Positions 25,001 through 32,919 are shown, numbered from the stretch's first letter. The stretch: 39,359 bases of DNA from Sulfuricella sp. (GCA_018336195.1 JAGXQV010000038.1:1-39359), one strand, 5' to 3'. The notes: a model not told the origin generated them from the letters alone. Numbers and translations are program-made.

Positions 25001-25212
25001 CTATTTCTCCACCGGACCGGGCCACAGCAAATTGGCCTTGTCGAGGAATATCAGTTCCAACTCACGGAGTTTCTTCAGGTCGCAGCTGCGGGTCTTGTCG
25101 TTGGGCTTCAGATAAAGACTGGCATACTCCGGGGCATGTTTTACCGCGTTGAGCGGCAGCGGGCCGTTTCCTTTTGCCGCATGATTTCCGGGAAGTTTTC
25201 AGCGCTCATCAT
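25001..25212 (-). pseudogene. small ORF of about 70 codons interrupted by a -1 shift in an A-run
   Basis: Reading leftward from ATG-ATG at 25212, the frame MMSAENFPEIMRQK is open. It then continues, after a one-base shift at an AAAA run near 25172, as LNAVKHAPEYASLYLKPN, then DLKKLRELELIFLDKANL, and ends VEK with a TAG at 25001-25003. The rejoined product would be 70 residues, charged and helical, with codon use like a real gene. I do not recognise the family. One missing A would explain the break, so it is a recent mutation, a sequencing error in a homopolymer, or a programmed frameshift. The opposite-strand frame over this stretch has no such protein character. Confidence 0.45.
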
Positions 25213-25410
25213 GTCTCTAAAAATGTCCTGGTTTATAAAGTTATTTATGTGTGATTATTCATTGTGTTATTTAATTTTAAAAGGCAAGTATATCCCGGAA
25301 AATGTCCGGTGATTTGGTGTCCGGCGAAACAGCCCGCTGTTTTTCCCGTCAGTCACGCAAATATTTGCCGGGCGGATGGATATTCGGGGTGCGGGTCGTC
25401 TTGATCGTCA

Positions 25411-25416
25411 TATAAT
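25411..25416 (+). promoter_or_regulatory. candidate -10 box TATAAT for the MT-A70/BglII operon
   Basis: A perfect TATAAT lies 34 bases before the MT-A70 start in an otherwise moderately GC-rich segment, downstream of an AT-rich tract (about 25230-25290). No good -35 box is found at 16-18 bases, so the assignment rests on the -10 alone. Confidence 0.35.
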
Positions 25417-25449
25417 GCGTGCCAGTTGTAAATTACGGGGCAGTAGTCC

Positions 25450-26115
25450 ATGAAAACGAAGAACGCGGCGGCTGAAGATTTGAGCCGTTTCCTTGATGGC
25501 CGCAAGTTTGGCGCCATACTTGCCGATCCTCCCTGGCAGTTCGAGAATCGCACCGGCAAGGTTGCGCCCGAGCACAAGCGCCTCAATCGCTACGGCACGC
25601 TGTCCCTGGGCGACATCAAGGGTCTTCCCGTGGCGGATGCCGCCGCCGAGGTTGCCCACCTCTACCTGTGGGTTCCCAATGCCCTGTTGCCGGAGGGCTT
25701 GGCGGTCATGGAGGCGTGGGGCTTCCAGTACAAGAGCAACCTGGTGTGGCACAAAATTCGCAAGGACGGCGGGCCGGATGGGCGCGGGGTGGGTTTTTAC
25801 TTCCGCAACGTCACCGAGTTGATCCTGTTCGGGGTGCGCGGCAAAAAGGCGCGCACTCTCGCGCCGGGACGCAGTCAGGTCAATTTTCTGGCGACCCGCA
25901 AACGCGAGCACTCGCGCAAGCCGGATGAGCAATATGGGCTGATCGAGGCGTGCAGTCCGGGGCCGTTCCTCGAACTTTTCGCGCGCGGCGAGAGGCCGGG
26001 CTGGGCTTTGTGGGGGAACCAGGCCGACGAGAGCTATTTCCCCACCTGGGATACCTATTCCAACCATTCCCAAACGGACCGCTCCGACGTGCTCGGGGAG
26101 ACGACGGAAGTCTAG
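25450..26115 (+). CDS. MT-A70 family adenine N6-methyltransferase (R-M methylase)
   Basis: The 221-residue protein has the catalytic DPPW motif (26-29, in GAILADPPWQFENR) and the MT-A70 downstream pattern (LYLWVPNALLPEGL, then WGFQYKSNLVWHK and GRGVGFYFRNVTELILFGVRG). In bacteria such enzymes methylate adenine in DNA and are often modification partners of type II endonucleases. Only 11 bases separate it from the BglII-family endonuclease gene, so it is the likely protective methylase of that pair, probably acting on the adenine of a GATC-core site. The ribosome-binding site is weak. Confidence 0.9.
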   Translation: MKTKNAAAEDLSRFLDGRKFGAILADPPWQFENRTGKVAPEHKRLNRYGTLSLGDIKGLPVADAAAEVAHLYLWVPNALLPEGLAVMEAWGFQYKSNLVWHKIRKDGGPDGRGVGFYFRNVTELILFGVRGKKARTLAPGRSQVNFLATRKREHSRKPDEQYGLIEACSPGPFLELFARGERPGWALWGNQADESYFPTWDTYSNHSQTDRSDVLGETTEV

Positions 26116-26126
26116 TCCTGTTCCTC

Positions 26127-26972
26127 ATGGCACAGCATTCGGATTTATTCGATACGGACCGCCAGGATTTCGACGCGGCCGATCTGGAGGTCGCCGAGGA
26201 TGTGGCGACCCGTCCCGGCCCCAATGCCGATTCCCCGGCCGATATCGAGCGCTACATCAGCGCTGCGGTCAGGCAGCGCTACGACGTGTTCAGTTACCGC
26301 CACGCGGCGGCGATCCTCGCCAACTCCTTTCCCGACGAACTGCGGGACATCGAGGCGGCGCTCCTGTCTTTCAGCATTACCCAGCACGACATCGGTTTTC
26401 CCGGCGGCAACGAATCGGATATGCCGAAAAAGTTTTCCCAGACCCTGCGTCCTGCCGGCTGGGTGGAGACCCGCATCCAGGGCGACCTGCAGGTCAGGGC
26501 GCAGCAGTATGAAGAGGAAATCCTGGAAAACGGGAGAACCCGCAAAACCAAGCGCCCCGAGGGCGCGCCGTACATCGTCGAGAATTACATCGACGGCCAC
26601 AAGATCGATTACGTGAAGGGGCGCGTGGCGTTCGACCTGGAATGGAATTCCAAGGACCAGACTTTCGACCGCGACTTGTACGCGCTACGCACTTTCCACG
26701 AGTGCGGCCTGATCAGCGCGGGTGTCCTGGTGACGCGCAGCGCCAGCCTGAATCCGGTGTTCGACGCGGTGCCGCTGCTGAACAAGCGCGGTGAAACGGT
26801 GCTGGTCGATTCCGGGCCGCGCCAGGGCCAGCCCAAACCCTGCAAGGGCAAGTATGGTGCCAGCACCACCTGGATGGGCAAGCTGCTGTATCGTCTCAAC
26901 GCCGGTCGCCACGGCGGCTGTCCGGTGCTGGTGTTCGGCATCACTCCGAAGTGCATTTCCGATTGGCCGTAA
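26127..26972 (+). CDS. BglII/BstYI-family type II restriction endonuclease
   Basis: The 281-residue product resembles the BglII/BstYI endonuclease family in its core: YDVFSYRHAAAILANSFP near residue 52, then GHKIDYVKGRVAFDLEWNSK, FDRDLYALRTFHECG and GVLVTRS. The catalytic spacing D161-x8-D170-x-E172 parallels the D-x8-E-x-Q arrangement known for BglII, with conservative replacements. Known members recognise AGATCT or RGATCY; the site here cannot be stated. The ATG at 26127 is preferred over an upstream frame that would overlap the methylase. Its own ribosome-binding site is poor, and it may be translated by coupling, which would delay endonuclease synthesis after methylase. Confidence 0.8.
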   Translation: MAQHSDLFDTDRQDFDAADLEVAEDVATRPGPNADSPADIERYISAAVRQRYDVFSYRHAAAILANSFPDELRDIEAALLSFSITQHDIGFPGGNESDMPKKFSQTLRPAGWVETRIQGDLQVRAQQYEEEILENGRTRKTKRPEGAPYIVENYIDGHKIDYVKGRVAFDLEWNSKDQTFDRDLYALRTFHECGLISAGVLVTRSASLNPVFDAVPLLNKRGETVLVDSGPRQGQPKPCKGKYGASTTWMGKLLYRLNAGRHGGCPVLVFGITPKCISDWP

Positions 26973-27123
26973 GCGCGAATTTGCGTGCTGACCAGGCCCG
27001 ACGGGCGGGACGTACAAAGCGTTACAAAATTTAGCCCCATCCAGGGCTTCAATTCCTGCCCCCTTATCCGTTAGCATGACTTGTCCGCGCAAAAAAGTAA
27101 GACGTTATGGGAAAGGAATCAAC

Positions 27124-27579
27124 ATGAGCATGGCAATTTCAGGCATGGGCAGTGCGGCGGCGCCGCAGGCGATGTCCGGGGCGAGCGGGCGTATGCCGCC
27201 GGCGCAGAAAATAGCGAATCTGTTCGACAAGATCGATAGCAGCGGTTCGGGAACGATCACCAAGGCACAGTTCGAGCAGGCATTTCAGAACCAAAAAATG
27301 CCGCAGGCCTTCAAGGCTATGGGGGCCGATGCGATTTTCAGCAAGCTCGATTCGAGCGGCAGCGGCAGCATCTCCAAGCAGGATTTCGTCAACGGCATGA
27401 AGTCGCTGATGTCGCAGGTCCGCCAGCACCGTCACGGCGAGGGCGGCAATGCCGCGCAGAGTGCCTCTTCAAGCGCTACCGCGCCGGCGCAAACCCTGTC
27501 GTATAGTCTCGAATCGCTGAATTCGCTGGGGACTCAGGCGTCCCCGGCCAGCGGATCGCTGCTCAAGACTACTGCTTGA
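27124..27579 (+). CDS. EF-hand-like small protein
   Basis: The 151-residue protein has two EF-hand helix-loop-helix units with near-identical loops: DSSGSGTITKAQ (38-49, ending in Gln) and DSSGSGSISKQD (76-87, ending in Asp). Side-chain ligands at loop positions 3 and 5 are Ser rather than Asp/Asn, and position 12 lacks the usual Glu, so calcium affinity may be low or the site may prefer another ion. The N-terminus is Met/Gly/Ala-rich and the C-terminal 45 residues are Ser/Ala-rich and probably disordered; no signal peptide is seen. An AAAGGA site precedes the start. It is convergent with ApbE. The function is unknown. Confidence 0.8.
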   Translation: MSMAISGMGSAAAPQAMSGASGRMPPAQKIANLFDKIDSSGSGTITKAQFEQAFQNQKMPQAFKAMGADAIFSKLDSSGSGSISKQDFVNGMKSLMSQVRQHRHGEGGNAAQSASSSATAPAQTLSYSLESLNSLGTQASPASGSLLKTTA

Positions 27580-27587
27580 GAAGCACA

Positions 27588-27610
27588 ACCGGCCGCGCTT
27601 AGCGGCCGGT
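27588..27610. terminator. stem-loop between convergent EF-hand and ApbE genes
   Basis: ACCGGCCGC (27588-27596) pairs perfectly with GCGGCCGGT (27602-27610) around a 5-base loop that contains part of the ApbE stop codon. It is placed to end transcripts from both sides, but no T-run follows on either strand, so it may act as a 3' stabiliser or with Rho. Confidence 0.5.
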
Positions 27611-28513
27611 CGGCGCGGCGGACAGCGTTCCGCCGCGTTTTCCCTGATCGTCCACCCACAGGTAATCCACCCCCAGGCTGTCCAGCCAGGCGATGCCGTC
27701 GCGTCCTTTGAGCATGGCGATGGTGGAGAGACTACCCGCCACCAGGCAGCGTTCCGCCACCACGCTGACCGCCGCCAAGCCGTGTACCGGCCAACCGCTG
27801 GCCGGGTCGAGGAGATGGCTGTAGCGTTTCCCTGCCACCTCGATATGCCGTTCGTAGTCGCCGCTGCTGGCAATGGCGCCGCTGCGCACGGCGATGACCG
27901 CCAGGGCGTTTTCCGGTTGGGCGGGGTCGCGGATCCCGATGTGCCAGGGCGCGCCGTGGGGATGGGGGCCGATCACCCGGATGTCGCCGCCGAGATCGAC
28001 CAGGCCGTGCGCGATGCCCGCGCCCAGGCACAGGTCGGCGACCCGGTCGGCGGCGTATTCCTTGCCGATGCCGCCGAAATCCAGCTTCATGCCGGGCTGG
28101 GGGAATTGCAAGACAGGACGTTGCCAGCGGATTTTCTCCAACCCCACCCTCGGTAATAGCATGGCGACGCGGCTTGGTTCGGGCAGTTCATGCGTGGAGA
28201 AATCCCAGGCGTCGTAGAGGATGCCGGAAGTGATGTCGAATTTTCCGGCGCTCTTGGCATGGCAGGCGTAGGCATAATCGAGCAGTCCGGCGGTTTCCTC
28301 GTCCACTTCGAGGGTGGCGCCTGCTTGCGCGGCACGGTTGATTTCGGCGAGCAGGCTGTCGCCGCGAAAGCGCGAGTAGCGCTGCTCGATCCGCGCCACC
28401 TCGTCGATCGCCCGCTGGGCGGCTCGATCAGCTTGGGATGCGTTGCGCGCATAGAGATGGAGCAGGCACTCGGTGCCCATTGCGAAAAAGGGAAAACTGA
28501 AACAGGCCGCCAT
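27599..28513 (-). CDS. apbE: ApbE-family FAD:protein FMN transferase, signal-less variant
   Basis: The 304-residue protein has the ApbE landmarks: AMGTE (11-15), GKFDITSGILYDAWDF (90-105), LDFGGIGKEYAADRV (144-158), LVDLGGDIRVIG (171-182) and HLLDPASGWPV (233-243). ApbE attaches FMN to Thr/Ser of flavoproteins such as NqrB/C and RnfG, normally in the periplasm. Here there is no signal peptide or lipobox, so it would act in the cytoplasm unless the start is wrong. In the C-terminal metal motif the usual A-D-x-(L/A)-(S/A)-T reads A-G-S-L-S-T (259-264), with Gly260 at the usual Asp position. It is 16 bases downstream of the lipoprotein hydrolase gene. No FMN-accepting target is in the window. 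Confidence 0.88.
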   Translation of the reverse strand: MAACFSFPFFAMGTECLLHLYARNASQADRAAQRAIDEVARIEQRYSRFRGDSLLAEINRAAQAGATLEVDEETAGLLDYAYACHAKSAGKFDITSGILYDAWDFSTHELPEPSRVAMLLPRVGLEKIRWQRPVLQFPQPGMKLDFGGIGKEYAADRVADLCLGAGIAHGLVDLGGDIRVIGPHPHGAPWHIGIRDPAQPENALAVIAVRSGAIASSGDYERHIEVAGKRYSHLLDPASGWPVHGLAAVSVVAERCLVAGSLSTIAMLKGRDGIAWLDSLGVDYLWVDDQGKRGGTLSAAPTGR

Positions 28514-28529
28514 GTTTGGGGTTGCCCGG

Positions 28530-29711
28530 CTATTTCGCCGAGAGTTGCGCGGAATCGCCTAGCCAGCGCCGGGCATCCTTGGCCAGCCATTCCCAGGCGA
28601 CTGGATCGTTTTTCACCACGGCGTCGAGGTAAGCGGTGGTGACGCCCGCGATGTTGCGGCCCTGCTCGCTCCATGTCGCCGAAGTGTTGATGGCGAAAGG
28701 CTGCACCGGGCGGCCAGTCCCCGGTTCGCCACTGCGGGAGCGTCGCCCGCCGGAGCCGCCCATGCCACCGCTACGCTTGTCGCTACGCCCGTCCTGAGAC
28801 TGCTGGTTGTTGTGGGGCGTCGGCGTCCCGGCTGTTTCGCCGGGAATCAGTGCTTCGCTGCCGGAAAGCAGGGCGTGATTCGCGCCCGACAGCACCAGCA
28901 GGTATTTGTTGCCCGGCGGCATGTACTGGAACGGCGCGCGCCGCACTGCCGCCGAAGTCACCAGCCCGTATTGGTCGGTATCTTCCAGCGAGGTAATCGA
29001 CAACACCGGCAGGCGAACCGAGCTGAACAAGGGGGCGGCGCTCATCCCGGAAAAATCCGCGTAAGGACTCAAGGCGATGATGGCCTTGAGCGTCGCCGGC
29101 AAGGATGGCGTGGCTATCCCCTCGATTTGTTGTCCGGCAAGCGCCATCCCGGTTTGTGCTCCCAGGTCGAAGCCGGCCACTGCGTAGCGGGTCAGATCGA
29201 TGTGCGGGTACCCGCCCTTGCTTTTGCGGCGTTGCAGTTCGTCCAATACCCCGCGCACCACGGCTAGCCGTGCGGCGAAGCGGGGCGGTGAAAAGGCGTC
29301 CTTGGCCACGCCGTGAAAATCCCCGGCCCGTGCTTGGGGGGATTGCCACACCGCCGGGCCGAATGCTCCCGGCTGTACCGCGACCACCGCATAGCCGGCC
29401 TGCGCCCAGGCGCGCCGCCATGCCGCCCCGGCGTCGGCTGTTTCGCCCAGCCCCGGCAAGTAGAGCAGCAAGGGCGATTCAGCATTTCCCTCGGGTAACA
29501 GCAGTGTGACGTCGACCTGTTCTTCCCCGACGGACCACGTCTCGCGTTGCGCGGGGAGGGTGCGGTTTTGCTCGGGGATGTAGCCGCCGGGGCGCGGCAT
29601 CACGGCTTCCGGCTGGTGCGCCTTGGCCGGTGACCCGGCGGTCGAACAGCCGGCCAGCAGTGCCAGCGCGACCAGCAGGCCGGACAGATAAGGACGGAAA
29701 TGGAGGGGCAT
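28530..29711 (-). CDS. lipoprotein alpha/beta-hydrolase-like protein with Asp at the nucleophile position
   Basis: The 393-residue protein starts with a lipoprotein signal (ALLAGC, Cys22). It then shows an alpha/beta-hydrolase core: oxyanion region LLYLPGLGETADAG (83-96), nucleophile elbow AVAGFDLGAQTG (177-188), an acid candidate at D244/D246, and H279 in SGANHALLSG. The elbow reads G-F-D182-L-G instead of G-x-S-x-G, so the nucleophile would be Asp, as in dehalogenases and epoxide hydrolases, or the enzyme is altered. Residues about 293-335 are a low-complexity Gly/Ser/Arg insertion. The start at 29711 uses an AGGA site; earlier ATGs are less well placed. It forms an operon with apbE. The substrate is unknown. 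Confidence 0.78.
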   Translation of the reverse strand: MPLHFRPYLSGLLVALALLAGCSTAGSPAKAHQPEAVMPRPGGYIPEQNRTLPAQRETWSVGEEQVDVTLLLPEGNAESPLLLYLPGLGETADAGAAWRRAWAQAGYAVVAVQPGAFGPAVWQSPQARAGDFHGVAKDAFSPPRFAARLAVVRGVLDELQRRKSKGGYPHIDLTRYAVAGFDLGAQTGMALAGQQIEGIATPSLPATLKAIIALSPYADFSGMSAAPLFSSVRLPVLSITSLEDTDQYGLVTSAAVRRAPFQYMPPGNKYLLVLSGANHALLSGSEALIPGETAGTPTPHNNQQSQDGRSDKRSGGMGGSGGRRSRSGEPGTGRPVQPFAINTSATWSEQGRNIAGVTTAYLDAVVKNDPVAWEWLAKDARRWLGDSAQLSAK

Positions 29712-29832
29712 GGTCATCCTGAGGAAAGTTGCAGTGGCGCTACTTTGCGGCGAAGAGCCGGCATGGCGCATTTTCAGCTAGTTGCACCATGCCATGCCGT
29801 GCCGCTTTGGGAAATTCGCCGGCCTGAGGGGG

Positions 29833-30390
29833 TCAGGCTTTGGCGGTGCTGGCCGCTGTGGCGGCGATGATGGAGGCCAGCGAGGAGGAGGAAGCGTCGC
29901 TGCTCGCCGTGCTGGTGGTTCCCGATGTGGCAGCCGTTGCAGTAGTTGCCGCGGTGGAGGCCTGGCTGTCGAGCGTCGCCTGGTGATGGTGATGATGGCG
30001 GCCATGCGCGCCCTGGGTGGCGGATTGCCCCGCCAGGCCCGCTTGTTGCGCTTGGCCGAGGGTTTGCTGCAAGTCCTTGATGAGCGCCGCTAGGGCGTTC
30101 TGCGTACCGGTCGCATCCCCCGCGCCAACCGCGCTCTGGAGATTGCTGACGTCGCTTTGCAGGCTGGCGGCTGCCGATTGCTGGGTGCTTGCCGCAGTTT
30201 GGGTCTGGCCGACGTTTTTCATGTCCTGCAGCAACGCGGAAAAGGCGCTTTGCGCGGCGCCGGCATCGCCGCTTTTCACCGCCTTGCCCAACGCCCTGAA
30301 ATCGTCGCGGCGCTGCTGGACGGCGGCAGTGCCCTGGCTCGATTGATAACTTTGCATAATGCTGTCTAGGGAAAGTGCGCTAGCCGACAT
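29833..30390 (-). CDS. Ala/Ser/Gln-rich low-complexity protein with two internal repeats and a His cluster
   Basis: The 185-residue product contains two related helical units: LGKAVKSGDAGAAQSAFSAL (34-53) and LQSAVGAGDATGTQNALAAL (84-103). A His-rich patch GRHHHHHQ (130-137) and a long Ala/Thr/Ser C-terminal tail follow. There is no signal peptide. Proteins with such GDxxxAQxAFxAL repeats are widespread and unnamed in betaproteobacteria. A GGAGG site precedes the start at 30390. It lies 121 bases upstream of the lipoprotein hydrolase gene on the same strand. Metal binding through the His cluster is possible but not shown. Confidence 0.75.
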   Translation of the reverse strand: MSASALSLDSIMQSYQSSQGTAAVQQRRDDFRALGKAVKSGDAGAAQSAFSALLQDMKNVGQTQTAASTQQSAAASLQSDVSNLQSAVGAGDATGTQNALAALIKDLQQTLGQAQQAGLAGQSATQGAHGRHHHHHQATLDSQASTAATTATAATSGTTSTASSDASSSSLASIIAATAASTAKA

Positions 30391-30835
30391 GATGAACCTC
30401 CGTAATCCATTCGTTGATGATGGGTGAAGCCGGGGCAAACCCCGCGCCGCTCCGGCAATTGGGCAAATCCCCCTTCGCCGAATTTGCCGCTTCCGGCAAT
30501 TTTGGGTGGGCGGATGATCCGACTTATTCGGACTCCTGGCGTTCCAGGCTTATCCGCAGAGTGCTACGCGCACCTGCGAGGTGCTGGCAGCAAGTTCCAT
30601 TCCCGTGACCGACAGCGCCGCCTCGATGCAGCTATTCAATCATCCCTTTGTGTCCCCGGTATGCGGGGTTTGTAACAAAGCTTGTCGGGGGCACGGTCTT
30701 GATACCTTTGGCCCCAGGAAAATCGCTGGCGAGCGGACGTTTGGGCGGATTTTTCCAGTGCTTCTGAACTTACTTTGCCACACCCAGTCTTGAATAGTGC
30801 TATTTCAGCGATTGCAGGCGTTGCGGAGGCCAACC
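30391..30835. other. divergent intergenic region, no gene recognised
   Basis: This 445-base gap separates the leftward Ala-rich gene from the rightward Sel1 gene. It contains two small hairpins: TTGCCG-CTTC-CGGCAA followed by TTTT (30484-30503), which looks like a rightward terminator but follows no rightward gene, and CCCCG-GTATG-CGGGG (30654-30668). Short reading frames here have no recognisable products. The promoters of both flanking genes must lie in it. Confidence 0.55.
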
Positions 30836-31720
30836 ATGAAAAAAATCATCGTCGGGGTTTTGCTGAGCGCCGCGCTATTCTCGATAACCGCTCTCCACGC
30901 CGCCACCCCGGAAGAGGCGGCGATGATCGCCAACGCCGCCGAGCGGGGCAGCACCAGTTCCCAGGTATTGCTGGCGGTGTTGTACGCCAACGGCGATGGC
31001 GGCAAGGAGAAGAATGACAAGCTCGCCGCCTACTGGTTCGAACGCGCCGCCGAGGGCGGCAACCCCTATGCCCAGCAGAAGCTCGGCGATCTGTATGAAG
31101 CAGGGCGGGGCGTACCGCTCAATCTCAAGGTCGCCGCCGACTGGCGCGAAAAGGCAGCCAGGCGGGGCAATGTCGATGCCCAGGCCAAGCTCGGAAAAAT
31201 GTATCTGGAAGGGCGGGGCGTGGACAAGGACTACCGCCAAGCGGAATCTTGGCTGAACCGGGCCGCCGTCGAGGGCAGCGGCGAAGCCCAGTTTCTCCTC
31301 GGCAAGATGTATCATTTGGGCATCGGTGTCGAGCGAAACCGCGAGATCGCCGGAAACTGGCTCGCCAAGGCCGCTGCGCACAGCTACGACGATGCGGCCA
31401 AACTTCTCCATCTGCTGGAAAGTTTCGGATTGCACGTGGAGGAAGGGTTCTACCAGCGCCTGCCGGACCTCCACAAACTCGCTGCGGACGGCGACGCGGA
31501 AGCCCAGTATCAACTGGCGGTGCGCTACGAAAGCGGCGCCTATGGAATCGACAAGGAACCGAACCAAGCCCTTTACTGGTTCAGGCGGGCGGCGGACAGC
31601 GGCCATGTGATGGCGATGAAGAGCCTGGCACACATCTACCGGGACGGCCTCGACGGGGTGCAGCCTGATCGGGAAATCGCCGCCGCCTGGGCGGACAAGG
31701 CGCGCTCGGCGGCCAAATGA
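30836..31720 (+). CDS. exported Sel1-repeat (TPR-like) protein
   Basis: The 294-residue protein has a signal peptide (MKKIIVGVLL, cut near LHAATP) and about six Sel1-like repeats. These include AAYWFERAAEGGNPYAQQKL, ADWREKAARRGNVDAQAKLG, ESWLNRAAVEGSGEAQFLLG and ALYWFRRAADSGHVMAMKSL. Such solenoids scaffold protein-protein contacts in the periplasm. The fourth repeat region (about 185-225) is degenerate. A GGAGG site lies 6 bases before the ATG at 30836. The DUF599 gene follows after 31 bases, suggesting co-transcription. No partner can be inferred. Confidence 0.88.
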   Translation: MKKIIVGVLLSAALFSITALHAATPEEAAMIANAAERGSTSSQVLLAVLYANGDGGKEKNDKLAAYWFERAAEGGNPYAQQKLGDLYEAGRGVPLNLKVAADWREKAARRGNVDAQAKLGKMYLEGRGVDKDYRQAESWLNRAAVEGSGEAQFLLGKMYHLGIGVERNREIAGNWLAKAAAHSYDDAAKLLHLLESFGLHVEEGFYQRLPDLHKLAADGDAEAQYQLAVRYESGAYGIDKEPNQALYWFRRAADSGHVMAMKSLAHIYRDGLDGVQPDREIAAAWADKARSAAK

Positions 31721-31751
31721 ACAAAACGCAATCGACTCGAAGATCGGCAAC

Positions 31752-32456
31752 ATGACCAGCTTATTCGACATCTACAGCAACGACCTGGCCAGCTTTTGCG
31801 TGAGTATGACCCTGCTGATCGCCTACCAACTCTACCTCGCCCGCAAGGTCAGGAAAAATCCCTACTACACCGTCCAGGCGGTCAACGTCCTCGCCCGCAC
31901 CGTTTGGGTCGAGACCGTCATGAAGGAAGGCAAGGACATCCTCGCCGTGCAGACTCTGCGCAATTCCACCATGGCCGCGACTTTCCTGGCCTCCACGGCG
32001 GTACTGCTGATTATCGGCGTGCTGACCCTGAGCGGGCAGGGCGACAAGCTGGAGAACACCTGGCACGCCCTCAACATCATCGGCGCCAAACATTCCGAAC
32101 TGTGGTTGGGCAAGCTGCTGATCCTGCTGCTCGACCTGTTCGTGGCGTTTTTCAACTTTTCCATGGCGATCCGGGTGTTCAACCATGTCGGCTACCTGAT
32201 TAACGTCCCTCTTTCGCTCAACCACAAGATGATCTGCCCGACCCACGTCGCCGTCCACCTCAACCGGGCGGGCAAGTTCTACAGCATCGGGATGCGCGCT
32301 TATTATTTCACCGTGCCGCTGGTGTTCTGGCTGTTCGGGCCGCACTTCATGCTGCTGGCGACGCTGGGATTGATCGTGGTGCTCTACCGGCTCGACCGGG
32401 CGCCCAAGATCCTTGCGGCCGACTACGATGCGGCAAGCCGTCCCAAAGCAGACTAG
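31752..32456 (+). CDS. DUF599 family inner-membrane protein
   Basis: The 234-residue protein has four to five TM segments (about 15-30, 75-95, 115-140 and 190-220). It carries the DUF599 features: a YLARKVRKNPYYTVQAVN stretch after TM1, a long amphipathic region with RTVWVETV, and FNFSMAIRVFNHVGYLIN. The family is common in proteobacteria without an assigned function. It lies directly downstream of the Sel1-repeat gene. Confidence 0.82.
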   Translation: MTSLFDIYSNDLASFCVSMTLLIAYQLYLARKVRKNPYYTVQAVNVLARTVWVETVMKEGKDILAVQTLRNSTMAATFLASTAVLLIIGVLTLSGQGDKLENTWHALNIIGAKHSELWLGKLLILLLDLFVAFFNFSMAIRVFNHVGYLINVPLSLNHKMICPTHVAVHLNRAGKFYSIGMRAYYFTVPLVFWLFGPHFMLLATLGLIVVLYRLDRAPKILAADYDAASRPKAD

Positions 32457-32539
32457 TATGAGAGTACCGGGCGTAGCCGCTGAATGGGTCGTAGCGGCCG
32501 CGCGCCCCTTATCCAATTGACCCAACGAAGGAGCAAATC

Positions 32540-32905
32540 ATGAAACGACAGACATTGCTGGCGTCCGCCCTGGTAGGCGCCTTGTCCTTGGCGGGTGGTT
32601 ACGTTTTCGCGGCCGATCCGGCGCCCGTCCAGGAAAAGCCCCAAGCCCAGGAGCCGATCTATGGCAGCCAACTCATGACCAAGCAGGAACGCGCCGAGCA
32701 TCGCACCAAAATGCGTGCCGCGAAAACCCCCGAGGAGCGCGAACAAATCCGCAAGGAGCAGCACCAGCTCATGCAGGAGCGCGCCAAGGAACGCGGCGTC
32801 ACGCTGCCCGCCGAGCCGCCGGTGGGCGGGGGCGGCATGGGGCCGGGCGGTGGAATGATGGGGCCGGGAGGCGGCATGGGGCCGGGCGGGATGCGCAATC
32901 GCTGA
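32540..32905 (+). CDS. small secreted protein with Gly/Met-rich tail
   Basis: The 121-residue product has a signal peptide (cut after VFA-A, about residue 25) and a charged helical middle, EPIYGSQLMTKQERAEHRTK through EEREQIRKEQHQLMQERAKE. This resembles a recurring unnamed betaproteobacterial family whose members start with YGSQLMT. The C-terminal 30 residues are Gly, Pro and Met repeats (GGMGPGGGMMGPGGG), which could bind soft metals such as copper, though this is inference. A strong AAGGAG site precedes the start. A hairpin follows the stop. Confidence 0.8.
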   Translation: MKRQTLLASALVGALSLAGGYVFAADPAPVQEKPQAQEPIYGSQLMTKQERAEHRTKMRAAKTPEEREQIRKEQHQLMQERAKERGVTLPAEPPVGGGGMGPGGGMMGPGGGMGPGGMRNR

Positions 32906-32919
32906 TTCTACGCGCCAAT

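Noticed and set aside
24779..25312. Rightward 177-codon open frame in the mod/MT-A70 gap
   Set aside because: Its first half runs through palindromic repeats and its middle is antisense to the better-looking leftward 70-residue reading; there is no domain and no ribosome-binding site.
30484..30503. TTGCCG-CTTC-CGGCAA hairpin followed by TTTT as an intrinsic terminator
   Set aside because: It is oriented rightward but no rightward gene lies upstream within range, so it is not called as a terminator.
30636..30833. Short leftward frame of 65 codons upstream of the Sel1 gene
   Set aside because: No recognisable sequence, no ribosome-binding site, and it overlaps the promoter and ribosome-binding region of the Sel1 gene.
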